Of a DNA stretch of 64,000 bases, positions 1 through 11,102 are shown one piece after another (the first letter of the stretch is position 1; each line of letters begins with the position of its first letter). The DNA lies in contig CM056742.1 of assembly GCA_029851415.1 (NCBI GenBank), positions 9,775,736 through 9,839,735 on the forward strand. Reading direction: 5' to 3'. The notes below the pieces were generated by a model. That model was not told where the DNA came from. It saw only the letters and a program-made list of their open reading frames with translations, and ran no database searches. The DNA is from Eretmocerus hayati. Taxonomy: Eukaryota; Arthropoda; Insecta; Hymenoptera; Aphelinidae. A program made the position numbers and the translations under genes.

Positions 1-190
1 ATAGTTGCTGGTGGGATTCCCAATATCATAAGCTTCGAATAATAAGGTCCCACCAGTAATTACGTAAGACGACTTGTTGCCCCCCCCCCCACAAGTTCTC
101 TAGTAAGAATTCGTTAGGATATTGAGACCCCCCCTCTCTCTCTCTAAAATCCTTAGGTAATTTATGGACGTCCCTATATCTTGGAAGCTT

Positions 191-288
191 TTTTCTAGCT
201 GTCTACGTCGGAAGCGCGATTTTCGACTCGTCCTCGCTTCGCAAGGACTCGTCTAAAGTCGCGCTTCCGACGTAGCACAGCTAGAAAA
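191..288. repeat. short hairpin repeat
   Basis: The two halves are near-perfect inverted copies: the left arm begins ttttctagctgtctacgtcg and the right arm ends with its complement. The centre carries repeated gactcgtc words. The downstream sequence ends in cactcgtc followed by a(c)aatatact. A related layout recurs at 6905-7090, so this looks like a dispersed family. No coding content. Confidence 0.6.
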
Positions 289-340
289 TGTCGTTTGCGA
301 CTCGTGCTGCGCACTCGTCACACAATATACTAATTTGAAA

Positions 341-535
341 GAGCGATCTATTCCATAAAAGCGTGAGGTGCTTCTGTTGACACTATCCAATGCTCAGAGC
401 CTGTTCAGATCAAGGATGAGATATTTATTCGATAAGAATATTCTAGATCTTTTTTGTGTTTCTGATGAGTTCAATGCATCTCACATTTTTGAGATATGAC
501 ACCTAACGCTTTTATGGAATATGTGAATCGCCCTC
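341..535. mobile_element. small foldback MITE
   Basis: Inverted ends: tattccataaaagcgtgagg on the left pairs with the complement of cctaacgcttttatggaata on the right, and gagcgat pairs with atcgccctc further out. The length is about 195 bp with no ORF, consistent with a non-autonomous DNA transposon relic. No target-site duplication was resolved. Confidence 0.55.
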
Positions 536-1000
536 AAAAATGAAAGCTCCCAAGGTATGTAGTAAAATAAATTGAGATTCTTCAAACGAAAGGATGGACC
601 GAGAGATGGAAGGACTAATTCCTCTTTGTGATTTGGTTTTTGTAATGGAACTTCTAGAATAAAATCGTGTTTTGAAGTTTTTGTTCAATTTTTATTCATG
701 TCTTTTCAGTCTTGAGTTATTTCTACGATGTTAGATATAAATGGGAAAATCAGTTTGGATTTCGGTTTCAAAGCCATTCCTCAAAACTATTGAGAAAACT
801 TTTGTTCAAACAGCCCTCAACAACGGGCTAATGCGCGAGTATTCGGAATTTTCCTAATACTCATCAGACGGATCTTGAGTTGTTCAGACTTTCGTGGTGT
901 AGTTATGTGGGTGTTGTTTGTCGTGTTAGTCGCAATGCAGGATTTTTATTCCAACCGGGAACATTGCCCGAAACATTCCCTCCTCACAGTAAAATTCCGA
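536..1000. other. AT-rich intergenic stretch, nothing recognised
   Basis: No credible exon, repeat or RNA signal was seen here. The short ORF that starts near 875 runs into the tRNA-like sequence and shows no protein-like composition. Confidence 0.5.
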
Positions 1001-1070
1001 GCTGACCCGAACGGAATTCGAACCCGCGCCGCTTCGACCGCACAGAGTTTCAGACGACTAAGCGCCCCCC
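1001..1070 (-). repeat. tRNA-like sequence (SINE head or tRNA relic)
   Basis: Read on the minus strand, this contains a good internal pol III B box (gggttcgaattcc) within a five-pair T-arm (gcggg/tccgt, including G-T pairs), followed by gttcgggtcagc, which resembles a tRNA 3' end. The upstream half has only a weak A-box (cttagtcgtctgaaac) and no clean anticodon arm. A second A-box-like word, tggcttagtcggttaagg, lies at about 1434-1451 beyond the palindromic element. A tRNA-derived SINE or a broken tRNA is more likely than a working tRNA gene. Confidence 0.5.
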
Positions 1071-1146
1071 TCCCCTCCAACACAGGGGGTTCCACAGCCT
1101 CAGAACAGTGCGCGTGGCACCATCTCGCGGCCAAATTGGTTTAAAT

Positions 1147-1406
1147 TAGATATAAAATCAACCAGACAACGGAGAATGGAAAGCGATGTTTACCCACGGG
1201 CGGATAATTTTTCTGCAAATTTTAAAAAAAGTCCCATCAAGATCGGTGCAAAATTGAGCTCATATAGTTCTAGGAATGTACCCACTGTTCTCCAGAATTT
1301 CTGCACCGATCTTGATGGGAACCTTTTTTGAAATACGCAGAAAAATTATCCGCACGTGGGTAAACATGGCTTCCCGTTCTCCGTTGTCTAGTTGATTTTA
1401 TATCTA
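1147..1406. mobile_element. 260-bp palindromic MITE
   Basis: Starts tagatataaaatcaaccaga and ends with the near-exact complement. The arms are about 115 bp long and share blocks such as cccatcaagatcggtgcaaa and its complement, with a central loop near 1250-1290. No coding content. It sits between two tRNA-like half signals (1001-1070 and about 1434-1451, both minus strand). No target duplication was evident. Confidence 0.75.
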
Positions 1407-1895
1407 CAATAAACAAATTTAGCGCCACCGTCCTTAACCGACTAAGCCACTGGATGCTCTACCCGGTTATACGGAAGGCGTGGCTGTTCGGCCCAATTAT
1501 ACATACAGTAGCAGACACACAGTTGACCGAAACTTCACGCAATTTCACGCGAGTGAGCTGGGTTTTGGCCAATTGGCCAGCATATCCGTGCAGTGAAACC
1601 CAGATCACACTGAAATTGTCGCATTCCCACTGTATTCCCAACCTATCGCCAGGAGGAACCCGATTGGCCGAGATCGCCTCAGATGAATGGCGGAGAGCGA
1701 AGCGAAGTGTAATACGAGCGTACAAAAACACATTTTAATCATTCTATTTCGAAAGTTGACAGTTGAGTTTCTTCGTTGCGGAAATGCTCTACCCTGTTCT
1801 AACTCTCTCATTCTGCTCCAGTGGTGCTATGGCGCTTATGAGACCATTTTTTCCGACAGAAATAGCGATCATGAGCTGGATCTGGAAACGAATGG

Positions 1896-2180
1896 ATTTA
1901 TTCGGAAAGTTGTCCTTTCGGAAACTTATATTCGGATAATTTACCCTTCGGAATATTATTTTCGGAAAGTTGCTCCCGTCGGAATAATTGACCATCGGAT
2001 AACATCGATTCGGATACTGTAACTTTCGGAAACCTTGTTGTTCTGAAGGTAATCCTTCGGAGACTTTTCTTTTCGGGAATTCATATTCGGATAGATTGCC
2101 TATCTGAAAATATTTCTTATCGGAAAATTTTTTTTCGGCAAATTTACCTTTCGGAAACTTTTCCTTTCGGAAAAATCGAC
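1896..2180. repeat. degenerate minisatellite, about 16-bp unit
   Basis: The word ttcgga recurs about every 14-17 bases in a pattern like ttcggaaacttttcctt. About 17 diverged units run from the first ttcggaaagttgtcctttcg to tttcggaaaaatcgacccc. The long minus-strand reading frame across it (to 1789) is just the translated repeat (Phe/Lys/Pro-rich), not a gene. Confidence 0.75.
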
Positions 2181-2356
2181 CCCACCCATGATTCATCATT
2201 GATATCCGGCACTATTCGAAATTCGACATTTGTCTCATTATACTTGGGCGAATGTGGCTTGCTTTACGCTTGTCATAGATCCCTGGTTCTCGTTCGCCCA
2301 AAAAAATTATTTTTTAATATCGAATCCCTTCGCTGCTATTGGCTGACATGGAGGAC

Positions 2357-2629
2357 GCTAGGGGTGCGGGTTAAGGATTTGGCTGTAACTGTGATAACAG
2401 TTCCTTTTCAGCACCAAAAGGTGATATTGAAATTTGCATTTTCCAACGTTCAAGCGCTTTCGAGCTACGAGCTATGGCACTATAGAGGATGACACAACAT
2501 GGCGTGTGTTACGGATCATAGCTTGAAATAGGTTGAACGCTGGCAAGTGCGGGCTCAAATATCATCTTTTGGTGCTAAGAGGAGACTACTCCCAAAGTTT
2601 CCGCCAAATCCGTGACCCGCAACCTTAGC
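2357..2629. mobile_element. foldback/MITE relic
   Basis: Imperfect inverted arms of about 120 bp. The left arm has gctaggggtgcgggttaagg, gatttggc, cagcaccaaaaggtgata and cgttcaagcg. The right arm carries the complements in reverse order: cgttcaac, tatcatcttttggtgc, gccaaatccgtgacccgcaa and cttagc. Moderately old by divergence. Confidence 0.65.
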
Positions 2630-2779
2630 TTCTTATTCGTGAGCGATCAGGGTAAGTGCTTTGGAGGGAGGTGCAACCATCATGTCGAAATCTATAACAA
2701 AAGACCGTAGGGCGGGGGGGGGCTGAAGATTTATTCTTACATGTATTCTTTCGACACAATAATAGTGGCGTAATCTGTT

Positions 2780-3480
2780 TTATGGAGAAAAAATTTCGAA
2801 CCATTTCTATTTTTTGGATTGCTCTCCTTCAGCGGATTGCTGAACCAATACGACATTTCGTTTGGAATTATGGCAACGATTCCCGGAAAAAATGTCAAAC
2901 CGATTCGTCAAATTATGTAAGACTAGTTCCATTTCTTTGGCTGGAAATTCCTAATTTTCTCGTAAAAATGCCTCAAAACTCGAAAAATCTCGATTTTTCG
3001 GAAAATAGATGGAAGACTAATTTGCTAGGATCAAAAGATCCCATCAAGTTAGTGAAGGAGACTCGCGGAAGCCGAAATTTTTTGGAAAAAATCTGACATT
3101 GGTATGATATTATAACATTTTTTGATGATATTTCATCACTATTTCGATAGACTCCCTTGACCTCATCCAAAAAGTATTTCCGGACTTTTTCGGAGAAATC
3201 GATATTTTTCACGTATTGAGGTATTTTGATAAGAAAATGCAGAATCTTTCCGAAAAAATGTAATTAACGCGAGAATTAATGGTACTTGACTCGACGAATT
3301 GGTCTAAAACTTTACATCGGGGAAAGTTGATTTTTAACGGTATATATCGTATGGGCTCAGCGATTCGTTACGAGGAACGCATCCCAGAAAACAAAAATGA
3401 ATCAAAATTGTTTTTTCAAAATACTGACCACGTCATTATTTTTTTAACTCGAATAGATACATCCGTGGTCAAAATATAAC
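2780..3480. repeat. diverged dispersed repeat, copy 1
   Basis: Shares the order of several blocks with 12370-13020: a gggaaaaaa/gagaaaaaa stretch followed by ttccgaccat or ttcgaaccat, then gcgacattttgtt or acgacatttcgtt, then tgcctc-aac/gaattcgaa and a final gaattggtct-taaact. It also has internal foldback symmetry, with cctcaaaactcgaaaaatct at about 2965 opposing its complement at about 3185-3235. This is an old non-coding repeat of unknown family. Confidence 0.45.
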
Positions 3481-4732
3481 GACTCTTAATATGATGCTCA
3501 ATTTCAACTGTGATTCATCTCCGTAATTGTACTACGTTGTTCTCCCTGAGTTTATTCAATTAAATTTGATAAGTCCCCTCAATTGGTCATTAGTACACCA
3601 AATGATTACAAAACCAGACCAATTACTGGTTTATCAAAGTATCTTTTACCAATCTAATGATTTATCAATCACCGCCAACAATAAAACACTAGAAGAGAAA
3701 AATATAGATCATCGGAAATGTGATGTACTCGCAACTATAGAGGTTCAGGAAAACCGACATTTTCCTCTGTCTGGTTTGCTCACTCGCTGCTTCCTCGGTG
3801 CACCAAAACAGAACTGGTATAAGTGCACACATTTTCCGGTCTCTTGAGCTTGCAGCTGAGCTTCTCCACACTCGAGCTCTCAGCCTCTTTGGGCTTGCCC
3901 TTGCTCACACGAACCGACGACTCTTTTGATGTTATTGCGTGTAACGGGAGTGAGGGAGAGAGAGCTTTCCTCTCCGCGTGCCGTTGCTAAACGTTACATG
4001 CACTTGCAGCCCGGTTACTTTTGTCATTTTGGCTTTTGTTCACGCAGTTTCGTCCCCTTATTCCCTGGGTCCATCTGTATGCATTTTGGTATTCTTATGC
4101 TTGGAGTAGCTTGCGGTGAGCTTTGGCGTACATTGCTTGCATTTTCGGTGACAATGGAGTTATAAAGAGGAGCGAGGGTATTTTTCGAGTCATTTTGATA
4201 AGTAAGTCTTTGGTGATGAGGTTTGTGGAAAATAAACAAGGCATGTGCAAGTCTCACAATTATCTGGAAACCGAGAAATAGTCGTAAAAATGTCTAGATA
4301 ATGGAAAGTTTTTGTGAACAATATGTCTCTTTGTGAATATCGGGTCTTTCGGAAGGAATGAGCTGATAATTCCAGATTTTACAAAAATGAGATTGGCTAA
4401 GGATACTTCAATGTAACAATAGATTCGTCTAGATATGTGTACAGACAAGTGAAATCTAGCTCAGCTACCTTGAAGTTGACCTCGTAAAGTCGGAACCAAA
4501 CCATTTCATCCGAGAGACTGTTTGTTGGGTCGGAAACATACTTCCGAAGAAGTCAGCTTATAAACGGATTAATAGCTGAATGAGGCCCTCGCGCCAATGC
4601 AAAAACATTTTTCATGCTTGTTACAAGTGAGGGAATCGCTATTGAGGCCTCAGGACCATCTGCCGAACCCGAACCAACTGTGCGTGATAACCCTTCTTTC
4701 ATGGGTTGTTCCAGAGTTACCCCGGTTGGCGG
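3481..4732. other. intergenic, no supported feature
   Basis: Only short random reading frames occur. No repeat symmetry or splice-bounded coding segment was recognised. Confidence 0.45.
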
Positions 4733-5564
4733 TACCGGTCAAAAGTCTCAATACACCTGGAAATCAAACTGATGATCTTCAGAGCTGGATATCTCAGAAC
4801 CTATTGATCGTAGAGAGGTCTGCCTGGTCGCATTTTGCAGCTCATATTGAGCACTTTCAAATGTATTTATCTTCCGTCCTGTATATTATACCAAGGACCC
4901 ACGAGTCAGAAAAACTACTTTGTTCGCAATTTTTCAGGCAAGGTACGAACGCCTGCAAATTAAGGAGAGATTGTTGAATCGCTATGAGACCAATGACATC
5001 TTTAAGACCATAAAAAGACCTTCAAGATCCGTTTTTGAACGGCTCTCAAAGTGGTTCCGGTTTTCAGATCCAACTGATTCACCGAGGTTGATTTCTTCTC
5101 AGAAATTATTCACACGATAATCCAAAAATAATGAGAAACAGCCCAGTTCAAGGTTGGTAGCCTTCGATTTCGGCGGTTATCCTGATGTTGAGTCAAACTC
5201 TTGCAAGAATAAGGGTCAGATGCCCCAACGTGGGCTGTTTTTCATCATTTTTGGATTATCGTGTGACTTTTTGAGAAGAAAAACCCTCGGCGAATTAGTT
5301 AGATCTCGAAACCAGGACCACTTTGAGAGCCGTTGACGAACGGATCTTGAAGGTCTTTTCATGGGCTTGGAGATATCGTTAATCTCATAGCAGTTCAACA
5401 ATCTTTCCAAAATTTGCAGGCATTCGTACCTTGGCTGGAAAATTGCGAAAAAAGTCATCTTTCCGACTCGTGTGTCTCTGGTATAATACGCGGGACGGGA
5501 AACGCAGAGAATACATTAGAAAATGCTCGATATGAGCTACAAAATGCGACCACGCAGAGCTCTA

Positions 5565-6340
5565 CAACATGTTTCAGAATTCGTGTACGACCCGGAAAAA
5601 TTGGGTAGCGGTGAGTTTGTAATTTTGATTGGTGAGATCGAGAGAGTTTGTTATAATTTCCTGAGTTTGTAACTGTCGTGTGAAAAAAACGTATTTTTTA
5701 GCGTTACTTTGTGTATTCTGCTTGGTTATGGCTCGGAGAGGTATGTTTGTCAGCTGCTCTAATGTTGATTGAGAACCGTGATTTTTTTGCCGTTGTCCCG
5801 TACGCGAAGGCTCCATTCTTCGGGTACGCAGAATTTTTCGGAAAGGCGCCGCCTAAAAGCCTTCGCGCACGCGAACCGGAGATTATTCGCGCACGCGAAA
5901 TCATATCCGCTTCGCGTACGCGAAAATGTTAAGGGTGGCATTTCGCAAGGCCTCCGCGCACACGAAAATTTTCGCGTACGCGAAAATATTTGGAAGGGCG
6001 CCTCGCAAAAGTCTTCGCGCGAAGACCGAATTAATTTGTAACTCCCCAACGCCATCGGCTTGCGAAAAAAATCACGGTTCATAATCAACATCAGAGCAGC
6101 TGACAAACACACCCCTCTAACCATAACCAAGCAGAATACACGATGTAACGCTTTGGTGTAATGCTAACCGTTAAGCATTACACATCAAGCGTTACTGACA
6201 TAACGCTAAACAATACGTTTTTCACACGACAGTTACAAACTCAGGAAATCGTAACAAACTCCCTCGATCTCACCAATCGAAATAACAAACTCACCGCTAC
6301 ATAATTTTTTCGGGGTGTACGCGAGTTCTGAAACATGTTG
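5565..6340. mobile_element. TA-flanked foldback element inserted in 4733-6420
   Basis: The terminal inverted repeat begins caacatgtttcagaa on the left and ends ttctgaaacatgttg on the right, each bordered by TA (5563-5564, 6341-6342). The arms are about 230 bp (5565-5800 and 6060-6340) and pass through ggtagcggtgagtttgta and its complement. The uninterrupted equivalent in the outer element's left arm (complement of about 4791-4815) has a single TA at the same place, which confirms the insertion. The centre carries several copies of a CpG-rich palindrome. Confidence 0.85.
5868..6021. repeat. clustered palindrome ttcgcgyacgcgaa
   Basis: At least four copies of ttcgcgtacgcgaa or ttcgcgcacgcgaa, plus degenerate ones, lie in about 150 bp in the loop of the inner foldback element. 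Each copy is its own reverse complement or nearly so. This could be a protein-binding cluster or a minisatellite; the sequence does not decide. Confidence 0.7.
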
Positions 6341-6531
6341 TATGATCAATAAGTTCTGAGATATTCAACTCTGAAAATCATCAGTTTGATTTTCAGGTGT
6401 ATTGAGACTTTTGACCGGTAGTGTATGATCAGTTTTTGTCCCGAACATCGATAATATTTTATTAAATCGATTGCTAATAATATGAAAAGAAAATCACTGT
6501 AGCAGAAAGATTAGAATTTTTGCCATTCAGT

Positions 6532-6788
6532 CAGCGTTAGCGCTTCACATGCATTTTTCAGGTGTAACTCTCCTGTAAACAGCAATATTTAGACCAATTC
6601 TCCCGTGTTAAAACGCACCTTGAGTACAGTTACCTAGAGGACATTTCATAATAAAACACCAACACTGCTTCCAATCAGCGGTGGTGGAAGTCTTGTAAGT
6701 GGGGGTGTTCAGGGTGCATTTCAACACGGGAGTGAACATTGCTGTTCAGAGATTTAGACAGGAAAATGCATGTGATGCGCCAACGCTG
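6532..6788. mobile_element. foldback MITE
   Basis: cagcgttagcgcttcacatg at the left edge mirrors the complement of catgtgatgcgccaacgctg at the right. The arms (about 90 bp) continue through aacagcaat and cccgtgtt words. No ORF. It abuts a SINE-like sequence at 6780-6900. Confidence 0.7.
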
Positions 6789-6900
6789 CTTTCAATCGTA
6801 AGGTCGTGAGTTTGATCCCCGGTGTTTTTAACCACTGAGATTCTTTTATCAGCGCTTCTACCGTGGTTTCAAAGGTTCAGAATCTATCTTTGAACTATGT
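6780..6900 (+). repeat. tRNA-derived SINE fragment, related to the one at 18151
   Basis: Contains ggtcgtgagtttgatccccgg (B-box-like), then a body parallel to 18198-18300: the segments tcagcgcttctaccgtggtt and aatctatctttgaact match tcataagtgcttttcggtga and aatccacctttaactg in order and spacing. The 5' head is replaced by the foldback MITE. Confidence 0.55.
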
Positions 6901-6904
6901 TCAA

Positions 6905-7090
6905 AAATAAAATTTTTTATACGACTCGACGCGGAAACTGCGTGTTTCCGCGTCTCGCCGTATAAAACGGCATATGCGTCTCGTGCCAAAAACTTTGTTC
7001 TTCACGATAACCTTGTTGGCGAAGCCGACGTCCAACAAAGTTATCGCAAAGAACAAAGTTTTTTTGGCACTCGGCGCATAATATACTATT
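6905..7090. repeat. double hairpin repeat
   Basis: Two adjacent hairpins: cgcggaaactgcgtgtttccgcg at about 6928-6952, and a longer one from tgccaaaaactttgttctt to its complement aagaacaaagtttttttggca. The latter has internal arms aacaaggttatcg/cgataactttgttgg. It ends cactcggcgcataatatact, similar to the region following 191-288. Non-coding dispersed repeat. Confidence 0.65.
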
Positions 7091-8663
7091 ACCTGGTGCA
7101 GATGGGTTCTTATTTCCCCCATAGAAAAAAGAGAGAAGAACAATACATCAGTCTATCGCATCTGGGAAGGCCTAGATGCCCTCATTCAAGTTTTGGAGAC
7201 GGATTCATCGACCAAGTTTCGGCATACGTTCCAGTTAAGATGGTGGTGTAATAATTTTGTTGACTGACTACTATCGGCTTGAAGAAATATAATGGAATCT
7301 AAGAAAAATTCACCTTCAATTATAGCATTTTTTTCTCGATCTCGCCGCTTATCATCAAGACTCGTTTTTAAAATCCTCAACTATTTTCTAAAACTTCTTC
7401 AGCTCTATGAACCAACTGGTTTCAAGTTATCATGAATAAATAGCAAAAATGAAAAATAATTTTTGTTGTTTGAAGCCGGGATTGGTAGCAAGGGTCGTCA
7501 CGTCGCGTGTCAAACAAAAAAACTTTCACCAAAGCCGAAACAACTCGAGCATCAGACTGCACATCCTCATCTCGAAATGAAAAGCCAAGACAATATAGGG
7601 AAACGCGATCAATCACAAAGGCGCCGAAGTAAACAAGATTTCGATCGTCAACCCTTCGTCCCTCTAATATACTGGCAAACGGGGGGATGGGGGAGAAAAA
7701 AAGGAAAAGGGAGGACAGAGTAAAGTGACATGACCCCGGAAAAAGATGAAAGCTTCGCTGTGTGGTGTCGTTTCGGTTGGCATTTGCCGATTGTGTACTC
7801 GCAGTTCCATTGCAACTGGTGACGACTATAATACTATACTCAAAAGTCTCACAACTTGCCTATCCATCACGAGTGATTTACGAATACTCGATCGTTAATA
7901 TTGCCCGAGAAATGATTGTGGGACAGAGTGACAGGAACGAGACATCCACGAGCTTTTTCAATTGGAACTCTTCCTCGGTTTCACGCGAAATCACTCAGTT
8001 TATCATGTCAGGTCGTACTTGAGGTCTTTACTTTTACTTTACCAACTTCAAAATTGATTACAAGTATTGATGAATCATAGAGATGCTGCTTCCTTTCTAG
8101 AGCCCCTCACTTGGCTCGTCTGCTGCGGTAAACATGCTGAATATTTAATACCTTATCATAGCTTCTGGTTGACCCCTGATGAAAATTTGGAAGGAATCAT
8201 ATAAAATCCCAGGAAAATTCGACCACAAGAATGAAGCCTTTATTATGCACACTGTTGAAAAATTTTATGAATTTCAACCAAAATTTTCAAGTACGCTGTG
8301 GTTAAATTTCAACCATGTGGCTGAAACCTAACCAAGTAAATGAAATTTTTTTTCCAACCACGTCGTTGAAAATCCATTGCATATTCTTCACAGTGCATGC
8401 ATTTGAAAAAAAAGTCAAGAAAACAGGAACTCTTAATTCGATAATCTATCCTTTTATTGTCAATTTGCACTTCCTTATTGGTTTTTTTCGTATCAGGAAA
8501 GTTTTTATAAATTCTGAGAAAGTTATGGAGTAAGCGAGATAGTTTTCAAACTTTGTTAGCTCTTGTACTATATCAGTGATGGGTGCGGAATCAAAACAAA
8601 TGAAGGTCGAAATCATTCAGAAAAGAATCAGCTGTCCATAATGCAATCTTATACATTGGTAGA
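7091..8663. other. intergenic, no supported feature
   Basis: Apart from a short purine run near 7680-7720 (gggggatgggggagaaaaaa type), nothing was recognised. Short ORFs here have no signal peptide, domain or splice support. Confidence 0.45.
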
Positions 8664-9658
8664 TTAACCCGTAAACTGCACACATCCCAGGAATCACGTA
8701 AACTGCACACTAGGTCAATCAGACCCAGAGCACAAAATTTCGTATTGCTCATCAGCAAATGAAGCTATTGACATGAATCTTGCCCGTACTTCTTCTTCAA
8801 CACTTCCTTTCGAGTATCTCACAGGTTCTATCCGGGAATTTCAACGTTTGATAGTGAAAATTTCACTTTCTCGAAGAAATCTCCAAAAATTATTTTTCGA
8901 CTTGAATAATCCATAAAATCGGTTCTTTTATACCGATTCCAAAAATTCTTGCGGGCATTTGCTCGGGAGATGATATACTGTCAGGTAAAAAAATTTGCCT
9001 CTATGTTTGTTCGAGAAAATATATTTATTGTTAGAAATTATTACTGACAAAATATGTGAAATTCGCCCCATAGCAAGCAATCAATGATCTGGTACTGGGG
9101 TCGAGGAAATTAGATGAAAAAGAAAAACTAGTTTTGGGCAAAAAATGTATTGTTTACATCGAGGAATGGGTAAAGCGTCCAATACAATCACTACATAAAG
9201 AAATATATTGCGCATTTGGCGTCGGGTCCAATTGACCCAGTGTGCAGTACATGTCACCAAAACTATATGCCTTGTGGCTCGGAACCGGAATCTCGGTCTC
9301 TAAACCGTGGATTATTCAGGAAAATGTTCCAGTATATCTTCCTTCCACTACCAATTGGATTGCTCACGTTTTAGAGACAAAGAAACACCAAATTCCAGTA
9401 CACAGTGACCATCATTTTGGTCACACGTACTGCACACTGGGTCAGTCGGACCCGATTCTTTATGCGCAGTAACTTTGTCGGCTGCTCACACCACACGGGC
9501 GCCTTGACGGGCTACTCTAGCGTGTGGAAGATGTAGTGGTACATCTAAACTAACGACGGATGGCGCCACAGGTATGATTTTCGGATATTTGAGGGGCTAA
9601 ATTAAGCGCCGGAAGAAAGTACGGGTCAGATTGACCCCCGATGCAGTTTACGGGTTGA
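8664..9658. mobile_element. piggyBac-like MITE, about 1 kb
   Basis: The left end is ttaacccgtaaactgcac and the right end is tgcagtttacgggttga, i.e. an inverted terminus next to TTAA (mutated to TTGA at the right). Subterminal words repeat in both orientations: cactaggtcaatcagaccc, gggtccaattgacccag, ctgggtcagtcggaccc and gggtcagattgaccc. TTAA flanks and such subterminal palindromes are seen in piggyBac-derived MITEs. No transposase ORF. Confidence 0.7.
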
Positions 9659-10694
9659 CGAATTCGGATTCAAATGAATTCCAGGATATGCTGTGCCATC
9701 AATAACTACGTATTGGAACGTTTCTCGGTCAGAAATGCTGTAAAAAGCTTCTTGGGATTCTATCTTCCGCATAGATTTGGTCCAATGCAACCAAAAATTG
9801 CAAAAAAAAATGTTCCACGAGCGATATAGCGCGTTGAGAAGGAGCACAACGTGGAGACAGAATTGGCCGAAAATTGTGTATGTCATTCTGAAAATAGGTT
9901 TATATAGGTGTGCTTGGCTGCGGATTCGAGTTTTCGGCTACTGTCGCGCATCAATTAGGTGTATTTGGGTATCTAGATGATAACATCATTGATTGACAAG
10001 GCTCCATGAACGATTGGGGACTTTGGCACGTTGATCAGTGCTGTGCAAGCAGTTTTGGTGCAAATGCAAAACCGTCATATAAATGTCTGATAGTCGTGTT
10101 CAAGCTCAGAGCTCAGTTTTGACTCTCAAAGTGGTGCATTATAACATATTACTCCAAGTCATACAATTTGAAGTGCATAGCTACAGATAGAATTTTTTGA
10201 CTCTGCAGTTTGGTCACCTACAGGATACGGAATCAATATTTCGACCCTTTATGAAGCACTACAAAATACGGGGACGTTAGAATCGCTTACAAAACTATTA
10301 ACATAGTTGCCCACCAATAGAATACACCATGGAAAATTGCAATAATTCACATTTCAAGTCGTAGAAACTGGGAAGAACTTGGAAACACGGAAAATGCCAC
10401 TTCCGGCGGAATCACTTACCTATAAGTAGGTATACTCGCAAAATACATAATTTTCTACCCTAAAAGTCAATCGTATGGGTTGTTCAACGCAGAGATAAAT
10501 TATCGCGAATTCAGACGCGCTTTGTTCCAGGTGCAATATGCGATGAGCCACGTGCGACCCTTCAAAGACGGACCTAATTTTTTGACTTAGAAGTCGATTT
10601 CCTCGAAAGCGCAGATCACATAATCTTTGAAATTCAGAACAGTCAGAGCAACTTAGAGCCCTGCCAGGAACAATTGTTATATTTAGTCTGAAGA
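9659..10694. other. intergenic, no supported feature
   Basis: A 116-codon open frame on the minus strand (10420-10770) has no recognisable motif and overlaps the start of the next MITE; it is not called as a gene. Nothing else was seen. Confidence 0.45.
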
Positions 10695-11102
10695 CAGTGG
10701 GCATATTTCGTCTATTTTGGGGCAAGCGAGCTAGGGCTTCAATTCCCGTGTTCCTAATACTCACAAACAAGACGAGTAACTGAATAGGTATACAAACATG
10801 TTTGCCCGACTCAGAATGACAATCTCAACATGTTCTCGTGGTCAGTTTGGCTCTTAATCATCATCTGAAGCCTCTCCGTTGAAAAACATGTTACCACAGT
10901 GTTTTTCTAGTCTGAGAGCAAGTACCAATGTTTTCGAGCCGAACTGACTACAAAAACGTGTTTAGATGGCAATTTTGAGTCAGGAAAACATGTTCGCATC
11001 CCTATTACAGCCAATCATCTCATTTATGAGCTAGAATGAGTGAAATACCCCTCACACTCGTTTGCCCCAAAATAGACAAAAAATGCTCATTTTTGACCCG
11101 TT
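10695..11102. mobile_element. foldback MITE with a TTAA right edge
   Basis: Outer arms: gtctattttggggcaagcga (left) against the complement of tcgtttgccccaaaatagac (right). Inner arms: aacatgtttgcccgactcag against ctgagtc...aaacatgtt complements, and gtggtcagtttggctc against gagccgaactgactac. The right edge ends gacccgttaa, which suggests a TTAA target as for piggyBac; the left edge is too diverged to confirm. Confidence 0.65.

Larger units (their letters stand above)
4733..6420. mobile_element. Tc1/mariner-like foldback element, outer of a nested pair
   Basis: Both ends read taccggtcaaaagtctcaat-acacctg with inverted symmetry and TA at each edge. The ggtcaaaagt...acacc terminal pattern is typical of Tc1-like elements. 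The arms are long: 4733-5140 pairs with about 5225-5562 plus 6343-6420. The right arm is interrupted by a second element (5565-6340). No transposase ORF, so this is a non-autonomous element. The loop is near 5140-5225. Confidence 0.8.

Noticed and set aside
1789..2199. 136-codon minus-strand ORF rich in Phe, Lys and Pro
   Set aside because: It is the translation of the 16-bp minisatellite; no start context or homologous protein pattern.
10420..10770. 116-codon minus-strand ORF
   Set aside because: No motif or splice support, and it overlaps the start of a MITE arm.
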